A stretch of 9,619 nucleotides of DNA from Microbacteriaceae bacterium (GTDB lineage Bacteria; Actinomycetota; Actinomycetes; Actinomycetales; Microbacteriaceae). The notes under the pieces were generated by a model. It was not told the DNA's origin. It searched no databases and was given only the letters and a program-made list of their open reading frames with translations. Shown here in pieces: positions 1 through 6,406 of the stretch (the first letter of the stretch is position 1; the number at the start of each line of letters is the position of its first letter). A program made the position numbers and the translations under genes. The DNA is taken from assembly GCA_026785785.1 (NCBI GenBank), contig JAJAZI010000170.1, positions 1 through 9,619 of the forward strand, read 5' to 3'.

Positions 1-1052
1 CCGAGATCCTTGACGAGCGCGCGGGCGGCGGATGCGGCGGGCGCGCCGTGCTCGTCGACGCCGCGCGACTGCGCATCCAATCCGGCATCGAGCACGTCGC
101 ACAGCTGGGAGAGCGGCATCCGGACGAGTTCGGAGATGTCGAATCCGCCGAAGGTGACCGCGAGGGCCGCCTGGCCGAGCCGCTTGCCGCGGCATGTGGG
201 GCAGGCCCCGACCACGATGTACGGCTCGAGCCGCCGGCGCTGCGACTCCGACTCGGTCTTCGCGTAGTTGCGCATGAGGTAGTTGCGGGCGGAGTACCAG
301 GTGCCGTTGTACGGCCGGTCGTTACCGCCCTCGCGCACGTTAACGAGCACCGTCGGCTCTTCGTCGCTGAAGAGCAGCCAGTCGCGGTCCTTGCGGGAGA
401 ACTGCTGGAAGGGGAGGTCGATGTCGTAGCCGAGCTCGCTCGCGATGCGCCGAAAGTTGACGCCCTGCCAGCCCCGGTTCGCCCACACGGCGATTGCGCC
501 GTCGTTGATCGAGAGGGTCGGATCGGGCACGAGCAGCTCTTCCGTGGTGCTGCGCCCGACGCCGAGGCCGTGGCAGGTCGGGCAGGCGCCCGCGACCGTG
601 TTCGGCGAGAAGGCGGCGGCCGGCAGGTGGGCGGCCCCGGCCGGGTAACTCCCCGCCCGGCTGAACAGCAGCCGCAGCACGTCGGAGAGGGAGCTGATGG
701 TGCCGAGCGACGATCTCGAGCTCGTGCCGCCCCTGGACTGCTTGAGTGCGACCGCCGGCGGCAGTCCGTCGAGCGAGTCGATCTCGGGCGCGCCGACCTG
801 ATCGATGAGGCGGCGGGCGTAGGGCGCGACCGACTCGAAGTAGCGGCGCTGCGCCTCGGCGAACACCGTGCCGAACGCGAGCGACGACTTCCCCGACCCC
901 GAGACGCCAGTGAAAACCACGAGGCAGTCGCGCGGAATGTCGACGTCGACGCCGCGCAGGTTGTGCTCCCGGGCGCCGCGCACCCGCACCCAGCCGGAGG
1001 ACCCCTCGGGCAGCGGGTGGGCGCCGGCGGGTAACGAAGTCGATTCGGGCAT
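1..1052 (-). CDS. UvrA-like ABC ATPase, short paralogue lacking the UvrB-binding domain (3' end beyond left edge)
   Basis: An ABC ATPase of the UvrA family. True UvrA recognises DNA damage and loads UvrB; short paralogues like this one are often annotated as excinuclease subunit A or drug-resistance proteins, and their role is poorly defined. The 350 visible residues contain the Walker A motif (GVSGSGKSS, 49-57), the UvrA-typical stretch YFESVAPYARR (71-81), the Q-loop area VALKQSRGG (101-109), and two CPTC pairs at 157-160 and 284-287. Between RLLF (127-130) and FSPNTVAGACPTC (148-160) only about 17 residues remain. Full-length UvrA has the UvrB-binding domain and the first CxxC of its zinc module there; here that CxxC position reads SYPA. 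The ATG at 1052 is preceded by GGTGGA and precedes the conserved N-terminal strand by a normal distance. The C-terminal half with the second ATPase is off the edge. The gene lies 72 bp downstream of hspR on the same strand. Family assignment is firm, function is not. Confidence 0.9.
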   Translation of the reverse strand, partial: MPESTSLPAGAHPLPEGSSGWVRVRGAREHNLRGVDVDIPRDCLVVFTGVSGSGKSSLAFGTVFAEAQRRYFESVAPYARRLIDQVGAPEIDSLDGLPPAVALKQSRGGTSSRSSLGTISSLSDVLRLLFSRAGSYPAGAAHLPAAAFSPNTVAGACPTCHGLGVGRSTTEELLVPDPTLSINDGAIAVWANRGWQGVNFRRIASELGYDIDLPFQQFSRKDRDWLLFSDEEPTVLVNVREGGNDRPYNGTWYSARNYLMRNYAKTESESQRRRLEPYIVVGACPTCRGKRLGQAALAVTFGGFDISELVRMPLSQLCDVLDAGLDAQSRGVDEHGAPAASAARALVKDL

Positions 1053-1080
1053 CAGTCCACCGTAGACGACACCGGATTTG

Positions 1081-1098
1081 CCAGGCGGGCCCGCCCGG
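1081..1098 (-). terminator. GC-rich imperfect palindrome after hspR, possible weak terminator
   Basis: A near-perfect palindrome lies in the 72-bp gap between the hspR stop and the UvrA-like start. Its 12-bp core GGCGGGCCCGCC (1084-1095) has no natural loop, and a mismatch separates it from two more outer pairs. No T-run follows on the minus strand. It could attenuate read-through from the heat-shock operon, but it could equally be base-composition noise. Confidence 0.2.
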
Positions 1099-1124
1099 CA
1101 TCCGCGCGGTCCAGTCGACTCGGG

Positions 1125-1541
1125 TCAGTCACAGCGGACAGGCCGCCAGACGACGAGCTCGTTGCTGCGCTGCGCTCGGGTTCCGGCCGGCAGCGAGATC
1201 ACGTAGCCGGACTCCTTCGCGGCGAAGACGCGCCGCCCCGGACGGTTGAGCATCTCGTCGGCGAGCGCCGACTCGAGCTCGCGCACCCGCGACACGAGCT
1301 GCGACACCTGGTCCTCGAGGCTCAGAATACGGCGGATGCCCTCGAGGTTGAGTCCCTCCGCCGTGAGCCGGCCGACCTCCCGCAGCTGCTCGACGTCGCG
1401 CATCGAGTAGCGGCGGGACTTGCCGGCCGTGCGGTCCGGGCTCACGAGCCCGAGCCGGTCGTACTGGCGGAGGGTCTGCGGGTGCATCCCCGCGAGCTCG
1501 GCCGCCATCGCTATGGCGAAGATCGGGGTATTCACGTCCAT
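1125..1541 (-). CDS. hspR: HspR, MerR-family heat-shock repressor
   Basis: A 138-residue transcriptional repressor of the dnaK operon. The N-terminal MerR-type winged helix-turn-helix is at about residues 7-75: FAIAMAAELAGMHPQTLRQYDRLGL (7-31), then a wing with SRRYSMRDVEQLREV (42-56). A predicted coiled coil for dimerisation (about 73-97) follows, then a short C-terminal tail ending in VVWRPVRCD. It has no ligand-binding domain, as is usual for HspR. It is the last gene of dnaK-grpE-dnaJ-hspR, and its GAGG ribosome site overlaps the dnaJ stop (TGAGG), with an 8-nt gap that suggests translational coupling. In Streptomyces and mycobacteria HspR binds HAIR inverted repeats and needs DnaK as co-repressor; matching repeats occur at 5058-5078 and 5121-5141. 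It should therefore repress its own operon until misfolded protein titrates DnaK. Identification is strong from both sequence and context. Confidence 0.97.
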   Translation of the reverse strand: MDVNTPIFAIAMAAELAGMHPQTLRQYDRLGLVSPDRTAGKSRRYSMRDVEQLREVGRLTAEGLNLEGIRRILSLEDQVSQLVSRVRELESALADEMLNRPGRRVFAAKESGYVISLPAGTRAQRSNELVVWRPVRCD

Positions 1542-1549
1542 CGACGACC

Positions 1550-2542
1550 TCAGATCTTCGCGCGGTCCAGCAGGTCGAGCCGCGGGTTCTCCTGCGGGAG
1601 CGCGGCGGCGAACTCGGCGAGCGCCTTCTCCGCGGCGGCGTTCAGGTGCGACGGCACCGCGACCTGCACGGTCGCGAGCAGGTCGCCCGTTCCCTTGGCG
1701 GTCTCGACGCCGCGACCCTTGATCCGCAGCACGCGGCCGCTCGGGGTACCGGGGGCGACGCGCAGTCGCACCGGCTCGCCACCGAGCGTCGGTACCTCGA
1801 TCGTTGCGCCGAGGGTCGCCTCGATGAACGTCACGGGAACGTCGACCCGAAGGTTCAGCGCGTCCCGCTCGAAGACCGGATGCCTGCGCACCGACACTGT
1901 CAGAACGAGGTCGCCGGGCTGTCCGCCATCCGGGCTCGGCTCGCCCTTGCCGCGCACCCGGATCTTCTGCCCATCCATGACACCGGCCGGCACCTTGACG
2001 TTCAGCGGACGGCCGTCGGACGGCTGCAGCCGGATCGTGTCGCCCTTGATCGCCGTGGCGAAGTCGAGAGCGGTGGATGCCGTGTAGTCGCGCCCCTTGG
2101 TCGGGGCGCCCGTTCCGCGGAAGCCGCCGGTCGACTGGCCGAAGCCGCCGCCGCCGAACAGCCCGCCGAACAGGTCCTCGTAGCCGGCGGGACCGGCCCC
2201 GGCCGTCGAATAGGTGGGACGCTGGCCTCCGCCGAACCTGCCGCCGAAGACGTCGTCGAACCCACCGCCCTGGCCGCCACCGCCCGCCGTGAAGCGGGGA
2301 CGTCCGGGTCCCATCGCACGCATCTGGTCGTACTCGGCGCGCTGTTCCAGATCGCCGAGCACCGCGTTGGCCTCGCTGATCTCCTTGAACTTCGCCTCGG
2401 CGGGGCCATCGCCCGGATTGGCATCCGGGTGATACCGCCGCGCGAGTTTGCGGTACGCCTTCTTCAGATCGGCCGCCGAGACGTCCTTCGGGACGCCGAG
2501 GATGGCATAGAAGTCCTTATCGAACCAGTCCTGGCTAGCCAT
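1550..2542 (-). CDS. dnaJ: DnaJ/CbpA-type Hsp40 co-chaperone without zinc finger
   Basis: A 330-residue J-domain co-chaperone that delivers unfolded substrates to DnaK and triggers its ATP hydrolysis. The J domain is at about 10-75, with the essential HPD at 38-40 (ARRYHPDANPGD). A Gly/Phe-rich linker follows at about 79-150 (GGGGQGGGFDD, EDLFGGLFGGGGFG). The C-terminal substrate-binding beta domains lie at about 151-298 (KVPAGVMDGQKIRVRGKG, then TLGATIEVPTLGG). The protein contains no cysteine at all, so the four CxxCxGxG zinc repeats of classical DnaJ are missing, which makes it a type II (CbpA/DnaJ2-like) Hsp40. I chose the ATG at 2542, giving MASQDWFDKDFY, because it has AGGA 5 nt upstream and starts where the J domain expects. 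An earlier in-frame ATG at 2605 would lie inside grpE. The gap to the grpE stop is 7 nt. A second, zinc-containing DnaJ probably exists elsewhere in the genome, but that is inference. Confidence 0.95.
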   Translation of the reverse strand: MASQDWFDKDFYAILGVPKDVSAADLKKAYRKLARRYHPDANPGDGPAEAKFKEISEANAVLGDLEQRAEYDQMRAMGPGRPRFTAGGGGQGGGFDDVFGGRFGGGQRPTYSTAGAGPAGYEDLFGGLFGGGGFGQSTGGFRGTGAPTKGRDYTASTALDFATAIKGDTIRLQPSDGRPLNVKVPAGVMDGQKIRVRGKGEPSPDGGQPGDLVLTVSVRRHPVFERDALNLRVDVPVTFIEATLGATIEVPTLGGEPVRLRVAPGTPSGRVLRIKGRGVETAKGTGDLLATVQVAVPSHLNAAAEKALAEFAAALPQENPRLDLLDRAKI

Positions 2543-2549
2543 TCGATTC

Positions 2550-3158
2550 CTATTCGGCAGGAACGTGAACGGCGACCTTGGCGGCGCGGATGAGGCGGTC
2601 GCCAAGGGCGTAGCCCGGTTCGATGACGTCGGCCACGGTGTTCACCGTGACGTCGGGTGACGGCAGCTGCACGAGGGCCTCGTGGAAGTTCGGATCGAAC
2701 GGCTCGCCCTTCTCCCCCACTTGGCGCAGCCCGTACTTCTCGAACCCGCCGCGAAGCTTCTGCGCGACGAGAGCAAGCGGGCTCCCCTCGACGAGGTCGC
2801 CGTGGCTCTCGGCGCGAACAAGGTCATCCATAGCGGGCAGCAGCGAGCGGAGAACCTCCGCGATCACCGCCTCCCGGTTGGCGGCCCGGTCGCGCTCCAC
2901 GCGCATCCGAAAGTTCACGAGCTCGGCCTGGGCCCGCTTCATGTCGTTCCGCATGTCGGCGATGAGGTCGCGTGTGGCCTCGGCGAGCAGGTCGACGTCC
3001 TCCTCGCTCAGCGAGGTCTCGACGTCGGCGTCCTCGGCCTGGATGAGGTCGTCAACGCCGCCCACCACGGCCGTATCGCCGTCTTCCGACTGATTCTCCG
3101 GCGCCGTTTCGGGCTCGATCGGGTCGCCGTCCTGTGGGGTCTGCTTCTCGTCTGACAT
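2550..3158 (-). CDS. grpE: GrpE nucleotide exchange factor
   Basis: A 202-residue nucleotide-exchange factor that acts as a dimer to release ADP from DnaK. The N-terminus (1-55) is acidic and probably disordered. A long helix suited to the dimeric stalk runs at about 55-100 (LLAEATRDLIADMRNDMKRA, then VNFRMRVERDR). The C-terminal beta domain carries FDPNFHEALVQ (154-164) and the GrpE signature VIEPGYALGDRLIRAAKVAV (178-197). The ATG at 3158 (MSDEKQTPQDG) lies 4 nt after the dnaK stop, as TAAGCCGATG. Its ribosome site must fall within the last dnaK codons (AAGAAG), so expression is probably coupled to dnaK translation. An upstream ATG at 3344 would overlap dnaK with a low-complexity Arg/Ser/Pro extension and is not credible. 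Length and order are normal for the family. Confidence 0.97.
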   Translation of the reverse strand: MSDEKQTPQDGDPIEPETAPENQSEDGDTAVVGGVDDLIQAEDADVETSLSEEDVDLLAEATRDLIADMRNDMKRAQAELVNFRMRVERDRAANREAVIAEVLRSLLPAMDDLVRAESHGDLVEGSPLALVAQKLRGGFEKYGLRQVGEKGEPFDPNFHEALVQLPSPDVTVNTVADVIEPGYALGDRLIRAAKVAVHVPAE

Positions 3159-3162
3159 CGGC

Positions 3163-5013
3163 TTACTTCTTGTCGGGCTCGTCGTCCACGACCTCGGCGT
3201 CGACGATGTCCTCGTCGCTACCGGTGTCGGCGGCCTCATCGGCCGGGGCCTCAGGAGCGGCTTGGCTTTGCGCGTAGAGCGCCTGGCCGATCTTCTGCTG
3301 CGACTCGCTGAGCTTGTCGAACGCGGTCTTGATGGCCCCATCATCCTCGCCGGCGAGCGCGCTCTTCAGGGCGTCGACATCCGCCTGCACGGCGGTCTTG
3401 ACGTCGTCCGGCAGCTTCTCGTCGTTCTCCTTGAGCAGCTTGTCCGTCGAGTAGGCGAGCTGCTCTGCCGTGTTGCGGATCTCGGCCGCCTCACGGCGCT
3501 CCTTGTCCTCGGCGGCGTGCTCCTCCGCTTCGCGTACCATGCGCTCGATGTCTTCCTTCGGCAGCGACGAGCCGCCGGTGATCGTCATCGACTGCTCCTT
3601 GCCAGTGCCTTTGTCCTTGGCGGACACGTGCACGATGCCATTGGCATCGATGTCGAAGGTGACCTCGACCTGCGGGATGCCGCGCGACGCCGGGGCGATT
3701 CCCTGGAGCTCGAAGGTTCCGAGGTTCTTGTTGTCGCGGGTGAACTCGCGCTCGCCCTGGAAGACCTGGATCGCGACGGACGGCTGGTTGTCGTCGGCGG
3801 TCGTGAAGGTCTCGCTTCGCTTGGTCGGGATGGCCGTGTTGCGCTCGATGAGCTTGGTCATGATGCCGCCCTTGGTCTCGATACCGAGGCTCAGGGGGGT
3901 GACGTCGATGAGGAGGACATCCTTGCGTTCGCCCTTCAGCACGCCGGCTTGGAGCGCGGCGCCGACCGCGACGACCTCATCCGGGTTGACGCCCTTGTTG
4001 GCTTCCTTGCCGCCGAGAAGGCTCTTCACCATTTCGGCGACGGCGGGCATGCGGGTCGATCCGCCGACGAGCACGACGTGGGCGATGTCGGCCACCGAGA
4101 CTCCGGCTTCCTTGATGACGTCCTGGAACGGCTTCTTGGTACGGTCGAGGAGATCCTTGGTGAGGTCCTCGAACTTGGCGCGGGTCAGGGCCTCGTCGAG
4201 GTTGGCGGGGCCGTTCTCGGTGAGCGAGAGGTAGGGAAGCTGGATAGTCGTCGACAGCTGCGACGACAACTCCTTCTTCGCCTGCTCCGAGGCCTCCTTG
4301 AGACGCTGGATCGCGATCTTGTCCTTGGAGACGTCGACGCCCGTGGTCTCCTTGAACTTCTGGATCAGGTAAGCCACGACACGGCTGTCCCAGTCGTCGC
4401 CGCCGAGGCGGTTGTCACCGGCGGTCGAGCGCACCTGGATGGTGGAGAACTCGTCGTCCTTGCCCACCTCGAGCAGGCTCACGTCGAAGGTTCCGCCACC
4501 GAGGTCGAAGACGAGGATGAGTTCGTCTTCCTTGCCGCGGTCGAGGCCGTAGGCCAGCGCGGCAGCGGTGGGCTCGTTGATGATGCGGAGCACGTTGAGG
4601 CCGGCGATCTCGCCGGCATCCTTCGTCGCCTGGCGCTCGGCGTCGTTGAAGTACGCGGGAACGGTGACGACGGCGTCGGTCACGGGCTCGCCGAGGTACT
4701 GCTCGGCGTCGCGCTTGAGCTTGCCGAGGATGCGCGCGGAGATCTCCTGCGCGGTGTACTTCTTGTTGTCGATGCTCGTGGTCCAGTCGGTGCCCATGTG
4801 GCGCTTCACGCTGGAGATGGTGCGGTCGACGTTGGTGACGTTCTGGCGCTTCGCGGTCTCACCGACCAGCACCTCGCCGTCCTTCGTAAACGCAACGACG
4901 GAGGGGGTCGTGCGGAAGCCTTCGGCGTTGGCGATGACGGTCGGTTCTCCACCTTCGAGAACGGCCACAACCGAGTTGGTGGTTCCGAGGTCAATTCCTA
5001 CTGCTCGAGCCAT
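3163..5013 (-). CDS. dnaK: DnaK, Hsp70 molecular chaperone
   Basis: A 616-residue cytosolic Hsp70 that binds and releases exposed hydrophobic segments in an ATP-driven cycle with DnaJ and GrpE. All three Hsp70 signatures are visible: GIDLGTTNS (6-14), [14 protein letters not shown] (168-181) and [14 protein letters not shown] (312-325). The interdomain linker region [13 protein letters not shown] (365-377) leads to the substrate-binding beta domain (about 378-490) and a helical lid (about 490-580). The tail is acidic and Ala-rich and ends near [16 protein letters not shown]. The ATG at 5013 (MARAVGIDL) has GAAGGAG 10 nt upstream; an upstream ATG at 5049 would add 12 residues not seen in the family and lies before the ribosome site. 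It is the first gene of the operon, 4 nt ahead of grpE. Regulation is probably by HspR at the HAIR repeats upstream, with DnaK itself as co-repressor, as known in Streptomyces. Confidence 0.99.
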   Translation of the reverse strand: MARAVGIDLGTTNSVVAVLEGGEPTVIANAEGFRTTPSVVAFTKDGEVLVGETAKRQNVTNVDRTISSVKRHMGTDWTTSIDNKKYTAQEISARILGKLKRDAEQYLGEPVTDAVVTVPAYFNDAERQATKDAGEIAGLNVLRIINEPTAAALAYGLDRGKEDELILVFDLGGGTFDVSLLEVGKDDEFSTIQVRSTAGDNRLGGDDWDSRVVAYLIQKFKETTGVDVSKDKIAIQRLKEASEQAKKELSSQLSTTIQLPYLSLTENGPANLDEALTRAKFEDLTKDLLDRTKKPFQDVIKEAGVSVADIAHVVLVGGSTRMPAVAEMVKSLLGGKEANKGVNPDEVVAVGAALQAGVLKGERKDVLLIDVTPLSLGIETKGGIMTKLIERNTAIPTKRSETFTTADDNQPSVAIQVFQGEREFTRDNKNLGTFELQGIAPASRGIPQVEVTFDIDANGIVHVSAKDKGTGKEQSMTITGGSSLPKEDIERMVREAEEHAAEDKERREAAEIRNTAEQLAYSTDKLLKENDEKLPDDVKTAVQADVDALKSALAGEDDGAIKTAFDKLSESQQKIGQALYAQSQAAPEAPADEAADTGSDEDIVDAEVVDDEPDKK

Positions 5014-5057
5014 GTGCTTAGTGCTCCTTCGTGGTCGGTCGCGAGGCACGTGGGGTA

Positions 5058-5078
5058 CTTGAGCCTCGCTGTGTCAAG
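5058..5078. promoter_or_regulatory. HAIR-like HspR operator, proximal (HAIR1)
   Basis: CTTGAGC-N7-TGTCAAG on the plus strand matches the HAIR consensus CTTGAGT-N7-ACTCAAG at 6 of 7 and 5 of 7 positions, with the exact 7-nt spacer. It lies 45 bp upstream of the dnaK ATG and covers the expected transcription start of the promoter at 5077-5105. A repressor bound here would block initiation. hspR being the last gene of the operon supports the assignment. Confidence 0.8.
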
Positions 5079-5105
5079 TTTGTAGTGAGCTCTGGCGCCT
5101 GTCAA
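5077..5105 (-). promoter_or_regulatory. Predicted sigma70-type promoter of the dnaK operon
   Basis: On the minus strand a perfect TTGACA -35 box (5105 to 5100) is followed after 17 nt by CAAACT (5082 to 5077). A better -10 match, TACAAA (5084 to 5079), sits at a spacing of 15. The -35 is unambiguous and the -10 is weak, as is common in high-GC genomes. Transcription would start near 5070, inside HAIR1, leaving a leader of roughly 55-60 nt. No start-site data are available. Confidence 0.55.
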
Positions 5106-5120
5106 GTCGGCAGCGGAAAA

Positions 5121-5141
5121 GTTGAGTCGTGGCGGCTCAAC
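5121..5141. promoter_or_regulatory. HAIR-like HspR operator, distal (HAIR2)
   Basis: GTTGAGT-N7-GCTCAAC is a 6-bp perfect inverted repeat (GTTGAG/CTCAAC) with HAIR geometry: two 7-nt half-sites separated by exactly 7 nt. The left half matches the consensus at 6 of 7 positions and the right at 5 of 7. It lies 15 bp upstream of the dnaK -35 box, and its centre is about 94 bp from the ATG of the divergent gene at 5225. It could strengthen dnaK repression, act on the divergent gene, or both. Confidence 0.7.
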
Positions 5142-5224
5142 TCACAGGTTCGGGGCGCACTTGTTTTCCTGTGAACCTCCTCCATCGGGTAACCATTCCG
5201 GCCGCGCCTCGATTAGCTGGAAGC

Positions 5225-6022
5225 ATGACTCACGAATCAAACGTCCAGAAGGCCGAACTCCTCCGCTCGCTCCACGTGCCCGGCACCCCGCTCATCGTCA
5301 CCAACGTCTGGGACTCGATCACGGCCCGTATCGTCGCCGCCGCCCCCGGTGTGAAGGCCCTCGCGACGGCCAGCCACTCGGTCTCCGAGGCGCACGGTGT
5401 CCCCGACGGCGAGGGCCTCAGCCTCGACCAGGCCATCGCCGCGGCGGCGCTCATCATCCGCTCCGTCGAGCTGCCCGTGAGCGTCGACTTCGAGAAGGGC
5501 TATTCGCCGGATGCTGCCGGCGTCGAGGCCAACGTCGCCCGACTCATCAAGGCCGGCGCATCCGGAATCAACATCGAGGACAGCGCGGGCAAGCCGAAGG
5601 CGCCTTTGTTCGATCTCGACACCGCCGTCTCGCGCGTCGCCGCGGCTCGCGCCGCCGCCGACAAGTCGGGCGTTCCGCTCGTGATCAACGCGCGGGTCGA
5701 CGCCCTCGCCGGCACTCCGGATGACTGGAACGACGCGATCGTGCGCGCGAACACCTACCTCGCGGCTGGCGCCGACGTCGCCTTCGTGCTCGGGCTCGGC
5801 ACCGAGGACAAGGTCAAGCGCGCCCTCGACGAGATCGACGGCATGATCTCGGTCATCTCCAACCCGACCTCCGTGTCGCTCACGCGCCTCGCCGAACTCG
5901 GGGTCTCCCGCGTGAGCTTCGGGCCGGGCACGATGGGCCTCACCCTCGCGCACCTGCAGCAGTCCGCGACGCAGCTCACCGCGCTCGGCGACTACCCAGA
6001 GGAGCTCGGCTTCACGTTCTGA
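5225..6022 (+). CDS. Isocitrate lyase/phosphoenolpyruvate mutase superfamily enzyme
   Basis: A 265-residue TIM-barrel enzyme of the PEP mutase/isocitrate lyase superfamily, which makes or breaks C-C or P-C bonds next to a Mg-bound alpha-oxo-carboxylate. Visible landmarks in order are PLIVTNVWDSITARI (22-36), TASHSVSEAHGVPDGE (48-63), the metal-site strand SVDFEKGY (86-93), GINIEDS (114-120), INARVDA (154-160), and SFGPGTMGLTLAHL (231-244) near the end. The KKCGH-type catalytic cysteine loop of isocitrate and methylisocitrate lyases is absent; the protein has no cysteine. The substrate therefore cannot be assigned, and isocitrate itself is unlikely. The ATG at 5225 has GGAAG just upstream; a start at 5129 would add a non-conserved extension reaching into HAIR2. 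It is divergent from the dnaK operon and followed 6 nt later by a hairpin, so it is probably transcribed alone. Family is secure, reaction unknown. Confidence 0.88.
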   Translation: MTHESNVQKAELLRSLHVPGTPLIVTNVWDSITARIVAAAPGVKALATASHSVSEAHGVPDGEGLSLDQAIAAAALIIRSVELPVSVDFEKGYSPDAAGVEANVARLIKAGASGINIEDSAGKPKAPLFDLDTAVSRVAAARAAADKSGVPLVINARVDALAGTPDDWNDAIVRANTYLAAGADVAFVLGLGTEDKVKRALDEIDGMISVISNPTSVSLTRLAELGVSRVSFGPGTMGLTLAHLQQSATQLTALGDYPEELGFTF

Positions 6023-6028
6023 GTGCGT

Positions 6029-6045
6029 GCCCGGATGCTCCGGGC
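6029..6045 (+). terminator. GC hairpin after the PEP mutase-family gene, likely terminator
   Basis: GCCCGGA-TGC-TCCGGGC is a perfect 7-bp stem with a 3-nt loop, starting 7 nt after the stop at 6022. No T-run follows (the next bases are CGCGCGG), so it would be an intrinsic terminator of the tail-less kind proposed for actinobacteria. It separates the PEP mutase-family gene from the next gene. Confidence 0.45.
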
Positions 6046-6066
6046 CGCGCGGCGTAGGCTGCCGGC

Positions 6067-6324
6067 ATGTTCTCCCCCGCGCTGATCGGTGCCGCTGCCT
6101 ACGCCGCAGCAGCGTTCGGTGCGTCACCGACACGCGACGAGCGCAGCGGGAGCGTCGGCGGTGGCCTGCTGGCGGCCTGGATCATCCTCGACCTCATCGT
6201 GCTCGCCGTCTGCGCGTATGTCGTGCGGCGGCGGAAGCCGGCCGACCGCGGCCGACGGGGCCGCCAGCCCGCCGCTGCGCCGCCCACCAGCATCCAATCC
6301 GATTCCCGGCCCAGCTCCGAATAG
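6067..6324 (+). CDS. Small hypothetical membrane protein with one predicted TM helix
   Basis: An 85-residue protein that I do not recognise. It has a mildly hydrophobic Ala-rich start (ALIGAAAYAAAAFGA, 5-19) and a short polar stretch TRDERSGS (22-29). A strong transmembrane segment follows, LLAAWIILDLIVLAVCAYVV (34-53), then a positive stop-transfer sequence RRRKPADRGRRGR. The rest is a Pro/Ser-rich soluble tail. Positive charge after the helix predicts a cytoplasmic C-terminus. Codons end in G or C about as often as in the neighbouring genes, which supports real coding, but the ribosome site (TAGG, about 11 nt upstream) is weak. It sits 82 bp upstream of the radical SAM gene on the same strand and could share its transcript. 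Single-TM proteins with such tails are common in actinobacteria and carry no functional hint. If it is not a gene, 6023-6406 would hold only the hairpin. Confidence 0.6.
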   Translation: MFSPALIGAAAYAAAAFGASPTRDERSGSVGGGLLAAWIILDLIVLAVCAYVVRRRKPADRGRRGRQPAAAPPTSIQSDSRPSSE

Positions 6325-6406
6325 GCTTCACCGAGGGGCTTGGCGGCGCAAGGCTCGACACCGCGCGGACCTCGCCGACGAGACCAGCAGGACGAAAGCG
6401 AGCACG

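Noticed and set aside
48..1034. A 328-codon open frame on the plus strand over the UvrA-like gene
   Set aside because: The minus frame shows Walker A and the CPTC pairs of UvrA. The plus frame is a compositional shadow.
5014..5057. CIRCE element in the dnaK leader
   Set aside because: No TTAGCACTC-N9-GAGTGCTAA repeat is present; only a single GTGCTTA-like half occurs near the start codon. HspR/HAIR explains control here.
5049..5077. A second TTGACA (5077 to 5072, minus strand) as the dnaK -35 box
   Set aside because: It is part of the HAIR1 half-site, and no -10-like hexamer lies 15-19 nt downstream (CCCACG at spacing 17).
3262..5085. A 607-codon open frame on the plus strand opposite dnaK
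   Set aside because: It mirrors dnaK, where strong GC bias at third positions keeps the opposite strand open. The translation is a Leu/Gly/Val/Asp-rich product without recognisable domains.
5161..5195. TTGTTT (5161-5166) and TAACCA (5190-5195) as a promoter for the PEP mutase-family gene
   Set aside because: The spacing is 23 nt, too long for a sigma70-type promoter, and both boxes are weak matches.
5237..6133. A 298-codon open frame on the minus strand opposite the PEP mutase-family gene
   Set aside because: The product is Arg/Gly/Asp-rich with no motif, and the opposite strand encodes a clear enzyme.
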